Origin: Segatella copri
GTDB taxonomy: Bacteria > Bacteroidota > Bacteroidia > Bacteroidales > Bacteroidaceae
Reading direction: 5' to 3'
Assembly (NCBI RefSeq): GCF_026015625.1
Contig: NZ_JAPDVG010000001.1
Span: forward strand, 3,338,501-3,402,500
DNA length: 64,000 nt
Positions within the stretch are counted from its first letter, which is position 1. Each line of letters starts with the position of its first letter. Below are positions 1-9,603 of the stretch, in pieces. A model generated the notes under the pieces. It was not told the DNA's origin. It did no database searches and saw nothing but the letters and a program-made list of their open reading frames with translations. A program made the translations under genes and the position numbers.

Positions 1-50
1 GTAACAGTAAGAATAACAGTTGGCAGATTGCTTTGGGTTATTGGTTCTAA
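1..50 (+). CDS. C-terminal tail of a probable outer-membrane beta-barrel protein (partial)
   Basis: In frame 3 the first 15 codons read NSKNNSWQIALGYWF and then stop at 48-50. Alternating polar and hydrophobic residues ending in a terminal Phe is the usual last strand of a Bacteroidota outer-membrane barrel, recognised by the BAM complex. The other two plus frames give no barrel-like end. The body of the gene lies outside the window, so the family cannot be named. A terminator follows at 127-160. This is inference from a very short stretch. Confidence 0.5.
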   Translation, partial: NSKNNSWQIALGYWF

Positions 51-126
51 TCTTGTAAAAGAACAGGACAGATTATGTGTGAGAACATCGTATGGTCTCG
101 CCTAGTACATCTTAAAATATATAAAA

Positions 127-160
127 GCAGGTATCCGATGATGGGTATCTGCTTTTTTTT
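127..160 (+). terminator. Rho-independent terminator
   Basis: GCAGGTATCC pairs with GGGTATCTGC (two G-U pairs) around a GATGAT loop and is followed by nine T. It closes the upstream partial gene just before the priA promoter. Confidence 0.8.
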
Positions 161-163
161 TGC

Positions 164-171
164 TAACTTTG
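164..171 (+). promoter_or_regulatory. priA promoter -7 box
   Basis: TAACTTTG matches the Bacteroidota -7 consensus TAnnTTTG, about 50 bases before the priA start. It directly abuts the T-run of the preceding terminator; no clear -33 TTG was found. Confidence 0.6.
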
Positions 172-221
172 CAAGTCGAAAGTCTGAATGGTGGATATTT
201 CAAGGTTAAAGAATATTAGAT

Positions 222-2492
222 ATGAAGTATGTAGATGTGATATTACCCCTTCCGCTCGACGGAACCTTTACTTATTCTGTCCCTGATGGGATAGAAGGGA
301 AAGTTGTGCCTGGGGTACGCTTGCTGGTTCCTCTTGGGAAAAGTAAGAAATATATCGCAATGGCTACCCGGCTGCATGATGATAAGCCTGCATTCTCCTG
401 CAAACCTGTCGAGGCGATACTTGACAATACGCCTTCGCTGTTGCCTCAGCAGATGAGATTGTGGCAATGGATTGGCTATTATTATATGGCTCCGTTAGGC
501 GATGTCTACAATGCAGCTATGCCTGGTGGTCTGAAGTCTACAGAGAAATTCAAGCCCAAGATGGAACTCTATGTAGAACTTGCCAGTACGTACCGTAGTG
601 AGCAGGCACTTCATGTAGCGCTCAACCTGGTGCAAAGAGCCTTGAAGCAAGCCAAAACATTAACCACCTTTCTGAGTCTCTCACATTGGGACAGTCTTGA
701 TGGAGATACGCCTAGAGAAGGCATAAAAAAAGTGACCAAGGAAGAACTGATGAACGAGAGCCATTGTACGGCTGCTGTTGTCAAGGCGCTTATCGACAGG
801 GGAATTCTCTTTACTTATGAATTGGAAATAGGACGATTGAATACGAATGGAGAATCTCATCTTGATTTGATTAAACCTCTCTCCTTGGCTCAGCAAGATG
901 CCTATAATGGAATCCTGATGCAAATGATGAAAAAGGATGTTGTATTGCTTCATGGTGTGACATCCAGCGGAAAGACGGAAATCTACATTCATCTTATCAG
1001 AAAAGCCATAGAGGAGCATAAGCAGGTGCTCTATCTTCTGCCGGAAATCGCTCTGACCGTACAAATCATGGAGCGCCTTCATAGAGTTTTCGGTGACCGG
1101 CTGGGCATCTACCACTCTAAATATAGTGATGCTGAGCGTGTAGAAATCTGGCAGAAACAACTCTCTGATCATCCCTATGATGTAATCCTGGGTGCAAGAA
1201 GTGCCGTCTTCCTGCCTTTTAAGAATTTGGGACTCGTCATCATAGACGAAGAGCACGAGACTTCCTTTAAACAACAGGATCCCGCTCCGCGCTACCATGC
1301 CAGAAGTGCTGCCATTGTGCTTGCCAAAATGTATGGGGCAAAGACTTTATTGGGTACGGCTACGCCTTCGATGGAGAGTTATTATAATGCGCAGCAAGGT
1401 AAGTATGGACTGGTAGAACTGAAGACAAGATACAAAGGTATTCAGTTGCCGGAAATTCAGGTGGTAGATGTAAAAGACTTGCGCCGCCGTAAGATGATGA
1501 GCGGTCCTTTCTCTCCACAGCTTTTGGCTGCAGTAAGAGAGGCTTTGAAGAATGGGCAACAGGCAATCCTCTTTCAGAATCGTCGTGGTTTTGCGCCGAT
1601 GGTTGAATGTAAGGTATGTGGTTGGGTGCCGAAATGTAAGAACTGTGATGTCTCGCTTACGTTGCATAAGAGTATCAACCTGCTGACTTGCCATTATTGT
1701 GGTTACACTTATCCGGTTCCTACGGAATGTCCTAACTGTGGCAGTACGGAAATCATGGGACGCGGTTTTGGTACCGAGAAGATAGAAGACCAGATAGCGG
1801 AAATCTTTCCGGAAGCCAAGATTGCCAGAATGGATTTGGATACAACACGTACACGAAATGCCTACGAACGTCTTATCGCAGACTTCTCTGAAGGCAGAAC
1901 GAATCTTCTCATAGGTACGCAAATGGTTTCTAAGGGTCTCGATTTCGATAAGGTGAGTGTAGTAGGCATCCTGAATGCTGATTCGATGCTCAACTATCCC
2001 GATTTCCGTGCCTACGAGCATGCTTTCATGATGATGGCACAGGTGAGTGGTAGAGCTGGAAGAAAAGGTAAACGTGGCTTGGTGATTCTACAGACCAAGA
2101 ATCCTACCTTGCCTGTCATCGGACAGGTGGTGCATAATGATTATGAAGGCTTGTATCAGGGTATTCTGGAGGAGAGAAGAACTTTTCATTATCCACCTTT
2201 CTTCCACCTGATTAATGTGTATGTAAAACATAAATATGATAAGGTATGCGAACAGGCTAGCCATGAGCTCAGCAAAACGCTGAGAAGCTGGTTTGGCGAG
2301 CGTGTGTTGGGACCCGATAAACCTGCTGTGGCAAGGGTTAAGACGATGAACATCCGAAAGATTGTTATCAAACTGGAAAATGGTATTGATCAGCAGAAGG
2401 TAAGAGAATATCTGAAGTTTGCTCAACAGCAGATGGGAAAGGATCCGAGATATGGAGCTCTGCAGATTTATTATGATGTAGACCCATTGTAG
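222..2492 (+). CDS. priA: Primosomal replication restart helicase PriA
   Basis: A 3'-to-5' superfamily 2 helicase that recognises abandoned replication forks and reloads the replisome in the cytoplasm. The 756-residue length is normal. The N-terminal 3' DNA-binding domain is at about 1-105. The helicase core has Walker A GVTSSGKT at 245-252 and the DEEH box at 342-345. Eight cysteines bind two zinc ions (463, 466, 472, 475, 490, 493, 503, 506). The helicase C-lobe ends in a GRAGR motif VI (VSGRAGRKGKRG). The start MKYVDV is preceded by a TAACTTTG box at 164. The gene is monocistronic and convergent with the porin gene across a shared terminator. Confidence 0.97.
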   Translation: MKYVDVILPLPLDGTFTYSVPDGIEGKVVPGVRLLVPLGKSKKYIAMATRLHDDKPAFSCKPVEAILDNTPSLLPQQMRLWQWIGYYYMAPLGDVYNAAMPGGLKSTEKFKPKMELYVELASTYRSEQALHVALNLVQRALKQAKTLTTFLSLSHWDSLDGDTPREGIKKVTKEELMNESHCTAAVVKALIDRGILFTYELEIGRLNTNGESHLDLIKPLSLAQQDAYNGILMQMMKKDVVLLHGVTSSGKTEIYIHLIRKAIEEHKQVLYLLPEIALTVQIMERLHRVFGDRLGIYHSKYSDAERVEIWQKQLSDHPYDVILGARSAVFLPFKNLGLVIIDEEHETSFKQQDPAPRYHARSAAIVLAKMYGAKTLLGTATPSMESYYNAQQGKYGLVELKTRYKGIQLPEIQVVDVKDLRRRKMMSGPFSPQLLAAVREALKNGQQAILFQNRRGFAPMVECKVCGWVPKCKNCDVSLTLHKSINLLTCHYCGYTYPVPTECPNCGSTEIMGRGFGTEKIEDQIAEIFPEAKIARMDLDTTRTRNAYERLIADFSEGRTNLLIGTQMVSKGLDFDKVSVVGILNADSMLNYPDFRAYEHAFMMMAQVSGRAGRKGKRGLVILQTKNPTLPVIGQVVHNDYEGLYQGILEERRTFHYPPFFHLINVYVKHKYDKVCEQASHELSKTLRSWFGERVLGPDKPAVARVKTMNIRKIVIKLENGIDQQKVREYLKFAQQQMGKDPRYGALQIYYDVDPL

Positions 2493-2552
2493 TTTCCTGG
2501 ACATCCTTTTCTCTGGCAGAATGGAAGAAAATATGATTGGTAAATAAAATGA

Positions 2553-2594
2553 AAAAGGCTATCCGTTACTTGTTGCAAGAACGGGTAGCCTTTT
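2553..2594. terminator. Bidirectional terminator between priA and the FadL-like gene
   Basis: AAAAGGCTATCCGTT pairs with AACGGGTAGCCTTTT, giving A/T tails on both sides, so it can end transcription from both convergent genes. Confidence 0.85.
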
Positions 2595-2617
2595 AATTAT
2601 GATATTTGTAGTTATGT

Positions 2618-4189
2618 TTAGAAGTTGATGTCAAGACCTACTGCGAATACGTTGTTGTTACGTGTGTAGTCAGAACTGTAGGTCTTTCCTATTAGTTCTA
2701 CATTCTCTGAAGTCTTCTTGTGCTGATAGAAGGTGTGGAAGTAAGCCACGTTCAAATCCATCTTCTTGTTGATGTGGTATACACCACCAACTGCTACAGA
2801 GTTTGAACTGACAACGAATGATTTGTCGTCCATGTATCTTTTTGAAGCTGGTGTGTCAAGGTTCTCATCAGGCAAACCATAGTTGGTGTTCTGCCAGCCA
2901 GTACTCAAGGTAATCTTCTTGTTTACGTCTACCTCGACACCTGCGTTGTACTCCAATGTACCACGCTTTAACTTCTCCTGTCGGTTGTTGTAAGATGTAG
3001 CGTGCTTGTCATCGAACCAGTGGAAACCAACGTTTACTCTAACTGCATCAACAGGGCTATAGCCAACACCGAGTGCCAGATAAGCAGGAATATCACCCGC
3101 AATCTTCTTGCCATCTTCATATTCGCCGATAGCTTTTTCGAGCTTGGTGTCGAACTCGGTCTTCAACTGTCCCATGGCTCCCTGAATATCTGGGTTGCCG
3201 ATGATGGCATTTGCAGCAGCCTCTGGTACACCACCTGCAATGTAGGCGTTGCGGAGGTTGTCTGGCAGGTTACCGATACTAGGTACCTGGTTTACTGACT
3301 TGTTCTTCAGGCGGATACGAGTCTTAAACTCATATTTGGCAGCGAAGTTCCACTTGCCAGTCTTGAAATCCACACCAATAATAGGAGTGAAGCCCACACC
3401 GCTCTGGTCACAGCTCAACTCAATGTTGGCAGCTGTTTCCTTGGTTGGGTCGAGCACCTTATAGAGAGGCATGTTGCCTACCTTGATATCTTCTACATAT
3501 CCGTAGTAGTTAGTAGATGCATAGACACCTCGTACGCCTGCGAATGCGCTGAAGTTGTCGCTGAACTTATAGGCTGCACCCAGAGAGAGACCATAGTAGT
3601 ACTGGCGGCCGTGCATATAGCTGTTGTAGCTATACTTGCCTTCTTTACCGAAATTCTTATCGCTAGTAAAAACAGCTGGTACGCCATACTTTGCTGCAAC
3701 CTTATCCACAGCACCTGCCAAATCGCAAGCAGCCATTGCTGTCTCAGCTACAATCTTCTCGAAAGAGCCAAGACCATTATCGAAGGTACACTTGCCACCG
3801 CCACCCGTGAGGGCGAAGCTAGCCTGGAGTGACCATCTACCTTTATTATAAGCATACTGGAATGAAGGGATGACAGGCGCAAAAGCTTTACCCTTAAAAG
3901 TACGAGGAGTAATAGGATTGTTCACATTGTTTGTGAACAGAGCATAATCATTTTCAATGCTACGTGTCTGGTAAGCCAACTGCCAGTTGATGGCGAGATG
4001 GTGACCTTCACCCATGAATACAACTCCGGCTGGATTATAATAAACACCGTCGATACCAATTGAAGCCTCACGGCTCATCATTCTGTTGAATGCTACATGT
4101 TGATTGGTGTTGGTGAGCAAACCGCCTGCAAAAGATGGGGTTGCACAAGCCATCGCAATGGCCAAACCAACTAATTTTAGTTTCTTCAT
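2618..4189 (-). CDS. Outer-membrane transporter, OmpP1/FadL/TodX family
   Basis: A 523-residue barrel thought to take up long-chain fatty acids or other hydrophobic compounds. The signal peptide is MKKLKLVGLAIAMACATPSFA, with cleavage near residue 21. The mature N-terminus (GGLLTNTNQHVAFNRMMSRE, then YYNPAGVVFM) is the typical FadL hatch/NPA region, and the protein ends in the aromatic strand FAVGLDINF. An in-frame TTG start at 4219 is rejected because the promoter box lies at 4217-4224; ATG at 4189 fits the signal peptide. The natural substrate cannot be read from sequence. Single-gene unit. Confidence 0.9.
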   Translation of the reverse strand: MKKLKLVGLAIAMACATPSFAGGLLTNTNQHVAFNRMMSREASIGIDGVYYNPAGVVFMGEGHHLAINWQLAYQTRSIENDYALFTNNVNNPITPRTFKGKAFAPVIPSFQYAYNKGRWSLQASFALTGGGGKCTFDNGLGSFEKIVAETAMAACDLAGAVDKVAAKYGVPAVFTSDKNFGKEGKYSYNSYMHGRQYYYGLSLGAAYKFSDNFSAFAGVRGVYASTNYYGYVEDIKVGNMPLYKVLDPTKETAANIELSCDQSGVGFTPIIGVDFKTGKWNFAAKYEFKTRIRLKNKSVNQVPSIGNLPDNLRNAYIAGGVPEAAANAIIGNPDIQGAMGQLKTEFDTKLEKAIGEYEDGKKIAGDIPAYLALGVGYSPVDAVRVNVGFHWFDDKHATSYNNRQEKLKRGTLEYNAGVEVDVNKKITLSTGWQNTNYGLPDENLDTPASKRYMDDKSFVVSSNSVAVGGVYHINKKMDLNVAYFHTFYQHKKTSENVELIGKTYSSDYTRNNNVFAVGLDINF

Positions 4190-4216
4190 CTTAATAATAT
4201 TAAATAAAAACGTCCG

Positions 4217-4224
4217 CAAAGGTA
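4217..4224 (-). promoter_or_regulatory. Promoter -7 box of the FadL-like gene
   Basis: On the minus strand the bases read TACCTTTG, a full match to TAnnTTTG, about 28 bases upstream of the chosen ATG. Confidence 0.75.
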
Positions 4225-4280
4225 ATTATAATGTTCTATTTCGCTATTGGTTTTATTAAATATTTAAAACATATTAACGC

Positions 4281-4335
4281 AAAAAGCCCTTTCTCTTGCA
4301 CAGATTTAAAAAACTGTGCAAGAAAAAGGGCTTTT
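4281..4335 (-). terminator. Terminator of the 7TM-HD phosphodiesterase gene
   Basis: A long hairpin pairs AAAAAGCCCTTT plus CTTGCACAG with CTGTGCAAG plus AAAGGGCTTTT. Read on the minus strand it ends in five T and lies about 70 bases after the stop at 4408. Confidence 0.85.
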
Positions 4336-4407
4336 ATCGGTTATGTTTTACCTTTTTGTATATCCGTTTATACGCTTTACGGCATAAGAACTTCACGAAT
4401 TGTATCT

Positions 4408-6507
4408 TTACTCTTGTTCTTTAGACTCCTGACTCGTCTTTTTGCCGGCATTCTGTCTTACGTTTAAGTGAGGATACGAAATACGGGTATGGTAAATAGC
4501 CTTGAGTCGTTCGATGAGTACTTGTTTAGCGAGAGCAATGTCTCGGAACGTGATAGGGCACTCCTTGAAGAAACCATCTGCCACCTGTCCGTCGATGAGT
4601 TTATTGACGAGGTTACTGATGCTTTCTTCAGTATATTCGTTCAGAGAGCGCGAAGCCGCTTCAACCGTATCTGCCATCATCAGGATGGCCTGTTCGCGGG
4701 TAAATGGGTTCGGACCAGGATATTGGAACTGCGACTTGTCAATCACCTCTGTAGGGTGAGCATTACAGTAATTAATATAGAAATACTTGGTGATGCCCGT
4801 TCCGTGATGAGTAGTGATGAAATCCTTTATGATGCCTGGCAGACCAACTTTCTCTGCCATCTTCAGACCTTCTGAAACATGGCTTATGATAATCTGTGCG
4901 CTCTCAAGGTCGCTTAACTGGTCGTGAGGATTAACGCCCGCCTGATTCTCTGTGAAGAAAACAGGGTTAGTCATCTTACCGATATCATGATAGAGTGCTC
5001 CGGTACGTACCAGGAGACTGTTAGCTCTGATGCGGTTGGCAATCTCTGCTGCCAGGTTACCTACGGTGATAGAATGCTGGAAGGTGCCTGGAGCAATCTC
5101 ACTCAGGTTGCGGAGTAATCCCTTGTTGGTATTTGACAACTCGAAAAGTGTAACATTAGATGTAAATCCAAACATCTTTTCTATAATGTACATGAGCGGA
5201 TAAGAGAGTAGCAGGAAGATGCCGTTTACGGTAAAGTAGGTATACATGCTGGCATCTACGTTGAACACCTGGTTGTCCTGCATCAGCTGAAGGGCAAGAT
5301 ATACTACACTGCTGGCTATAGTTACCAACAGGGCTGTGATGAATATCTGCGAGCGCTTGCTGAGTTCACGCAAACTGTAAATAGCAACAAGACCTGCTAC
5401 CAGCTGTACGATGATAAACTCGTATTGGTATTTTACCGCTGCTGCACAAATAAGAATCATCGTAACGTGGCTGATAAAGGCTGTACGCGAGTCCATAAAT
5501 ACACGTACGAAGATAGGCGCCATGGCAAATGGGATGATATAGACACTGAAGAAATTGTGTTTCATCATGAGTGACACAAAGATAGGGAACAGCGTAATCA
5601 TCGCATAAAGCATGGTAATGCTGCGCGGCTTATCAAAATAGTCTTTTCTGAAAAGTGAGAGATAAGAGGTAAACAGCATGACAAGAATGAAGATAAACAG
5701 TACCTGTCCGATGATAGTGGTTGTCAGCTCTTCCTGGGTAGAGCTGCGGCGCTTCATCTCCTTATCGAATGAATTGAGCACCCGATAGGTGTTGTTCGTA
5801 ATCACTTCACCACGATCCACAATCTTCTGTCCGCTCATCACCATTCCGCTTGCCAGTGGAATGCTGCTCATCATGTCGGCTTTCTCTGCCTCGCTTCTTC
5901 CCTTATCGTATATGACGTTGGCTTCAACATAATTGTTGAGGTTGCAACGGGATAAAAGCTGTCGCTGGGTTGCCAGTTTCTCATCGTAGAAGATGCGTTC
6001 GTAAGCGGCAATAGTAGAGTAGAACGAACCGATAGGTACGCTCTTCACATTCTTTCCGTTGATAATTCGTATCATACTGGTAGAATCTTTGTAGATACGA
6101 TTATATTCCGTGGTAGCGATGATACCGGTCTGATAAAGGCGCTGAAGCTGGTGGGCTATGAGTCCCACATATTCTTTTGGCAAACCTGGTACACCTTGGC
6201 TGAAGTCGTGCAGGAAACGGCTCACCTGTTCGCTGCCGATGGATTCATTGACAGTATAATAAGGTTGGAATTGCTTCATCAGCGAATCCTGTTCACGCTT
6301 GATGGCTTCATCGGTCTTATAGATCGGAAAGTCAAATTTTGCGATGACGGAACCATACATCCATGGCTTTCCAACATCGTACCTGAACATCCTTCCTTCG
6401 TTGCGAGGAAGGAACCAAACAATGATAGCAACGGTAATTAATATCAAAACCGTTTTTGTGGCGAAATTGCGCCAATAGTTCTCTTCTGGGTTGTTAAATA
6501 TGCTCAT
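4408..6507 (-). CDS. 7TM-HD cyclic-dinucleotide phosphodiesterase, PgpH-like
   Basis: A membrane HD-superfamily phosphohydrolase of 699 residues. A first membrane segment is at about 17-33. A large extracytoplasmic domain (7TMR-HDED type) runs to about 260, followed by six to seven helices at about 264-445 and a cytoplasmic HD domain. Metal ligands visible are H478, HDIG at 507-510, H543 and HH at 567-568. In Listeria PgpH this architecture hydrolyses c-di-AMP; that activity here is inferred by homology. The C-terminal tail is polar (SQESKEQE). Divergent from gltX, ended by the hairpin at 4281. Confidence 0.9.
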   Translation of the reverse strand: MSIFNNPEENYWRNFATKTVLILITVAIIVWFLPRNEGRMFRYDVGKPWMYGSVIAKFDFPIYKTDEAIKREQDSLMKQFQPYYTVNESIGSEQVSRFLHDFSQGVPGLPKEYVGLIAHQLQRLYQTGIIATTEYNRIYKDSTSMIRIINGKNVKSVPIGSFYSTIAAYERIFYDEKLATQRQLLSRCNLNNYVEANVIYDKGRSEAEKADMMSSIPLASGMVMSGQKIVDRGEVITNNTYRVLNSFDKEMKRRSSTQEELTTTIIGQVLFIFILVMLFTSYLSLFRKDYFDKPRSITMLYAMITLFPIFVSLMMKHNFFSVYIIPFAMAPIFVRVFMDSRTAFISHVTMILICAAAVKYQYEFIIVQLVAGLVAIYSLRELSKRSQIFITALLVTIASSVVYLALQLMQDNQVFNVDASMYTYFTVNGIFLLLSYPLMYIIEKMFGFTSNVTLFELSNTNKGLLRNLSEIAPGTFQHSITVGNLAAEIANRIRANSLLVRTGALYHDIGKMTNPVFFTENQAGVNPHDQLSDLESAQIIISHVSEGLKMAEKVGLPGIIKDFITTHHGTGITKYFYINYCNAHPTEVIDKSQFQYPGPNPFTREQAILMMADTVEAASRSLNEYTEESISNLVNKLIDGQVADGFFKECPITFRDIALAKQVLIERLKAIYHTRISYPHLNVRQNAGKKTSQESKEQE

Positions 6508-6586
6508 TTTCCTACTTTTTTCTTACTTATTTCGTTTTACAGTGCGAAAATACGAAAAAAAACGGCTAAAATCGCAAAAAAAGATG

Positions 6587-6594
6587 TAAATTTG
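6587..6594 (+). promoter_or_regulatory. gltX promoter -7 box
   Basis: TAAATTTG matches TAnnTTTG about 32 bases before the gltX start. Confidence 0.7.
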
Positions 6595-6625
6595 CAGAAA
6601 AATTTGAAAATAGCTATAAAAAGAC

Positions 6626-8143
6626 ATGGCAGATAGAAAAGTAAGGGTGCGTTTTGCCCCTAGTCCAACGGGTGCATTGCACATTGGCGGTGTTCGTACC
6701 GCTCTGTATAATTATTTGTTTGCTCGCCAACATGGAGGTGAGCTGGTGTTCCGTATTGAGGATACAGATTCTCATCGTTTCGTGCCTGGAGCCGAAGAAT
6801 ATATCCTGGAATCTTTCAAGTGGCTGGGTATCCAGTTTGACGAGGGTGTAAGTTTCGGTGGAGAGCATGGACCTTATCGCCAGAGTGAACGTCGTGATAT
6901 CTATAAGCAGTATGTTCAGCAGCTCTTGGATAATGATAAGGCGTATATTGCTTTTGATACTCCTGAGGAGTTGGAAGCAAAACGTGCCGAAATCCAGAAT
7001 TTCCAGTATGATGCTCATACTCGTATGCAGATGCGCAACTCTCTGACTCTTTCTAAGGAAGAGGTTGATAAGCTGATTGCTGACGGAAAGCAGTATACTG
7101 TACGTTTCAAGATTGAACCGGGACAGGAAATTCACGTGAACGATATGATTCGTGGTGATGTGAAGGTAATGAGTGATATCCTGGATGATAAGGTACTTTA
7201 TAAGAGTGCTGATGAATTGCCAACTTATCACCTGGCAAATATCGTAGACGACCACCTGATGGAAATCTCTCATGTAATCCGTGGTGAGGAGTGGTTGCCT
7301 AGTGCGCCTTTGCACGTACTTCTTTATAAGGCTTTCGGTTGGGAAGATACCATGCCTCGTTTTGCGCATCTTCCTTTGCTTCTTAAGCCTGAAGGTAAAG
7401 GTAAGCTGAGTAAGCGTGATGGCGACCGCCTCGGTTTCCCGGTATTCCCGCTGGAGTGGCATGATCCTAAGACTGGCGAGGTTTCTTCCGGTTATCGTGA
7501 GAGTGGCTACTTCCCAGAGGCTGTAGTCAACTTCCTGGCGCTCCTCGGCTGGAATCCTGGTACAGAACAGGAAATCTTCTCTCTTGATGAACTGGTGAAG
7601 GCTTTTGATATTTCACGTTGCTCTAAGGCTGGTGCCAAGTTCGACTTCAAGAAGGGAATCTGGTTCAACCACGAATACATTCTGATGAAGAGCGATGATG
7701 AAATAGCTAACCTCTTTGCCCCTATTGTTGCCAACAATGGTGTAGAGGAAACTCTGGACCGCGTAAAGCAGGTGGTACACATGATGAAGGATCGTGTGAA
7801 CTTTGTATATGAACTGTGGCCATTGTGTTCTTTCTTCTTCATTGCTCCTACAGAGTATGATGCTAAGACAGCCAAGAAGCGCTGGAAGGAATATTCTGCA
7901 CAGCAGATGACAGAACTTGCTGATGTGCTTGAAGGTATTGAGGATTTCTCTATCGAAGGTCAGGAACCTGTCGTGATGAAATGGGTAGAGGATAAGGGCT
8001 ATAAGCTGGGTGATGTGATGAACGCATTCCGTCTGACTCTCGTAGGTGAGGGTAAGGGCCCGGGAATGTTCGATATCTCTGCCTTCCTTGGCAAGGAGGA
8101 AACTCTGCGCCGTCTTCGCAAGGCAATCGAAGTTTTGGGTTAA
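6626..8143 (+). CDS. gltX: Glutamate--tRNA ligase
   Basis: A class I aminoacyl-tRNA synthetase that charges tRNA-Glu in the cytoplasm. The 505-residue length is usual for this phylum. The HIGH-type signature is HIGG at 19-22 and the KMSKS-type signature is KLSKR at 260-264; both bind ATP. The C-terminal part is the alpha-helical anticodon-binding domain. ATG at 6626 follows a TAAATTTG box with no Shine-Dalgarno, normal for the phylum. No glutaminyl-tRNA synthetase or GatCAB is in the window, so specificity for Glu only versus Glu/Gln is not decided here. Confidence 0.97.
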   Translation: MADRKVRVRFAPSPTGALHIGGVRTALYNYLFARQHGGELVFRIEDTDSHRFVPGAEEYILESFKWLGIQFDEGVSFGGEHGPYRQSERRDIYKQYVQQLLDNDKAYIAFDTPEELEAKRAEIQNFQYDAHTRMQMRNSLTLSKEEVDKLIADGKQYTVRFKIEPGQEIHVNDMIRGDVKVMSDILDDKVLYKSADELPTYHLANIVDDHLMEISHVIRGEEWLPSAPLHVLLYKAFGWEDTMPRFAHLPLLLKPEGKGKLSKRDGDRLGFPVFPLEWHDPKTGEVSSGYRESGYFPEAVVNFLALLGWNPGTEQEIFSLDELVKAFDISRCSKAGAKFDFKKGIWFNHEYILMKSDDEIANLFAPIVANNGVEETLDRVKQVVHMMKDRVNFVYELWPLCSFFFIAPTEYDAKTAKKRWKEYSAQQMTELADVLEGIEDFSIEGQEPVVMKWVEDKGYKLGDVMNAFRLTLVGEGKGPGMFDISAFLGKEETLRRLRKAIEVLG

Positions 8144-8156
8144 TTCACAATAATTT

Positions 8157-8204
8157 CTCTCTGAATGGCTTTCTGCAGCATGTTGCTGAAGGCTATTCAG
8201 AGAG
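8157..8204 (+). other. Extended hairpin between gltX and waaA
   Basis: CTCTCTGAAT pairs perfectly with ATTCAGAGAG, and the inner part (GGCTTTCTGCAGCA with TGCTGAAGGCT) pairs further. No T-run follows, so it is not a canonical terminator. It may slow or process a gltX-waaA transcript; that role is inference. Confidence 0.6.
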
Positions 8205-8244
8205 TTCACGTATTTATAGATAGTAACCAATATAAAGAAATATT

Positions 8245-9507
8245 ATGATCTATAATATCGTAATATATTTCGTCCTTTGGGGCATAGCCATTGCAAGTCT
8301 GTTCAATGAAAAGGTGCGCAAGATGTGGCGTGGTGAGCGTGAGGCTTTCAAAATATTGAAGCAGAAGGTGGATCCTAACGCTAAGTACATTTGGTTTCAT
8401 GCTGCATCGCTCGGTGAGTTTGAACAGGGACGACCTTTGATGGAACGTATCCGCAAGGACTATCCTCAGTATAAGATTTTGCTTACCTTCTATTCTCCTT
8501 CAGGTTATGAGGTGCGCAAGAACTATGAGGGAGCTGATATCATCTGTTATATGCCGGTGGATACTCGGTTGAACGCCATCCGTTTCCTTAGACTGGTACG
8601 TCCTGTGATGGCTTTCTTCATCAAGTATGAGTTCTGGTCTAATTTCCTTCATATCCTGAAGCATCGCAACATTCCTACTTATAGCGTGAGCAGTATCTTC
8701 CGCGAGGATCAGGTGTTCTTCAAATGGTATGGCAGAAACTATGCTGGAGTGCTGAAGTGCTTTACCCGTTTCTTCGTACAGAACGAAGAGAGTAAGCGAT
8801 TGCTCGAAGGTATAGGCATCACGGCTGTGGATGTGGTAGGCGATACCCGTTTCGACCGTGTTCTCCAGATAAAGGAGGCTGCCAAGCAATTGCCGATTTG
8901 CGAGGCTTTCAGAACAGGAGTAGCTTCATCTCAGTCTGCTGATGTACCTCATCATGATTTCAAGGTATTTGTTGCCGGTAGTTCTTGGCCACCAGATGAG
9001 AATATCTTTATACCTTTCTTTAATGAGCATAAGGATTGGCGCCTGCTGATTGCTCCTCATGTCATCGCTGAAGAGCATCTGAAGTTGATTCTTTCTCTGA
9101 TAAAGGGCAAGAAGGTGGTGCGCTATACGCAAACTACTCCTGAAGAAGCAGCGGAGGCTGATGTCTTGATCATCGATTGTTTCGGATTGTTGAGCAGTAT
9201 GTACAACTATGGTGATGTGGCTTATATCGGTGGTGGCTTTGGTGTAGGTATTCATAACACCCTGGAGGCTGCCGTATGGAATATGCCGGTTATCTTTGGT
9301 CCGAACAACAAAAAGTTTCAGGAGGCTCAGGGCTTACTGAAGTCGGGTGGAGGTTTTGAAATCAATACCTATGAAGATTTCTCGAGCTTGATGGGTTCTC
9401 TGATGAATGATGAGGCCTTCCTGAAACAGGCTGGCGATAAGGCTGGTGCCTTCGTGGCTCATTTGGCTGGCGCTACAGATAAGGTCTTGGCAAGTGTAAA
9501 GTTGTAA
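8245..9507 (+). CDS. waaA: 3-deoxy-D-manno-octulosonic acid (Kdo) transferase
   Basis: A GT30 glycosyltransferase that moves Kdo from CMP-Kdo to lipid A at the inner face of the cytoplasmic membrane, an early step of lipopolysaccharide core assembly. The 420-residue protein has one N-terminal membrane anchor (about 3-20). It has the HAASLGE motif with the presumed catalytic base Glu58, and the C-terminal nucleotide-sugar lobe with GGGFGVGIHNTLEAA and a GPN loop. It lies 101 bases after gltX with a hairpin between and no clear TAnnTTTG box, so co-transcription with gltX is plausible. Whether one or two Kdo units are added cannot be told. Confidence 0.94.
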   Translation: MIYNIVIYFVLWGIAIASLFNEKVRKMWRGEREAFKILKQKVDPNAKYIWFHAASLGEFEQGRPLMERIRKDYPQYKILLTFYSPSGYEVRKNYEGADIICYMPVDTRLNAIRFLRLVRPVMAFFIKYEFWSNFLHILKHRNIPTYSVSSIFREDQVFFKWYGRNYAGVLKCFTRFFVQNEESKRLLEGIGITAVDVVGDTRFDRVLQIKEAAKQLPICEAFRTGVASSQSADVPHHDFKVFVAGSSWPPDENIFIPFFNEHKDWRLLIAPHVIAEEHLKLILSLIKGKKVVRYTQTTPEEAAEADVLIIDCFGLLSSMYNYGDVAYIGGGFGVGIHNTLEAAVWNMPVIFGPNNKKFQEAQGLLKSGGGFEINTYEDFSSLMGSLMNDEAFLKQAGDKAGAFVAHLAGATDKVLASVKL

Positions 9508-9522
9508 TTTATAGTATCCTAT

Positions 9523-9570
9523 ACAAGAAAAGGTCTCATGAATGTTTTTCTTCATGAGACCTTTTCTTGT
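9523..9570. terminator. Bidirectional terminator between waaA and the nitroreductase gene
   Basis: A perfect 20-bp stem (ACAAGAAAAGGTCTCATGAA and its complement) with an 8-base loop lies between convergent genes and has A/T-rich flanks suited to both directions. Confidence 0.9.
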
Positions 9571-9603
9571 AAATGTATGTGCCGTAAACCAGGCATCCTG
9601 CCT

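Noticed and set aside
6614..7462. A 282-codon open frame antisense to gltX
   Set aside because: A shadow of gltX without recognisable motif or promoter.
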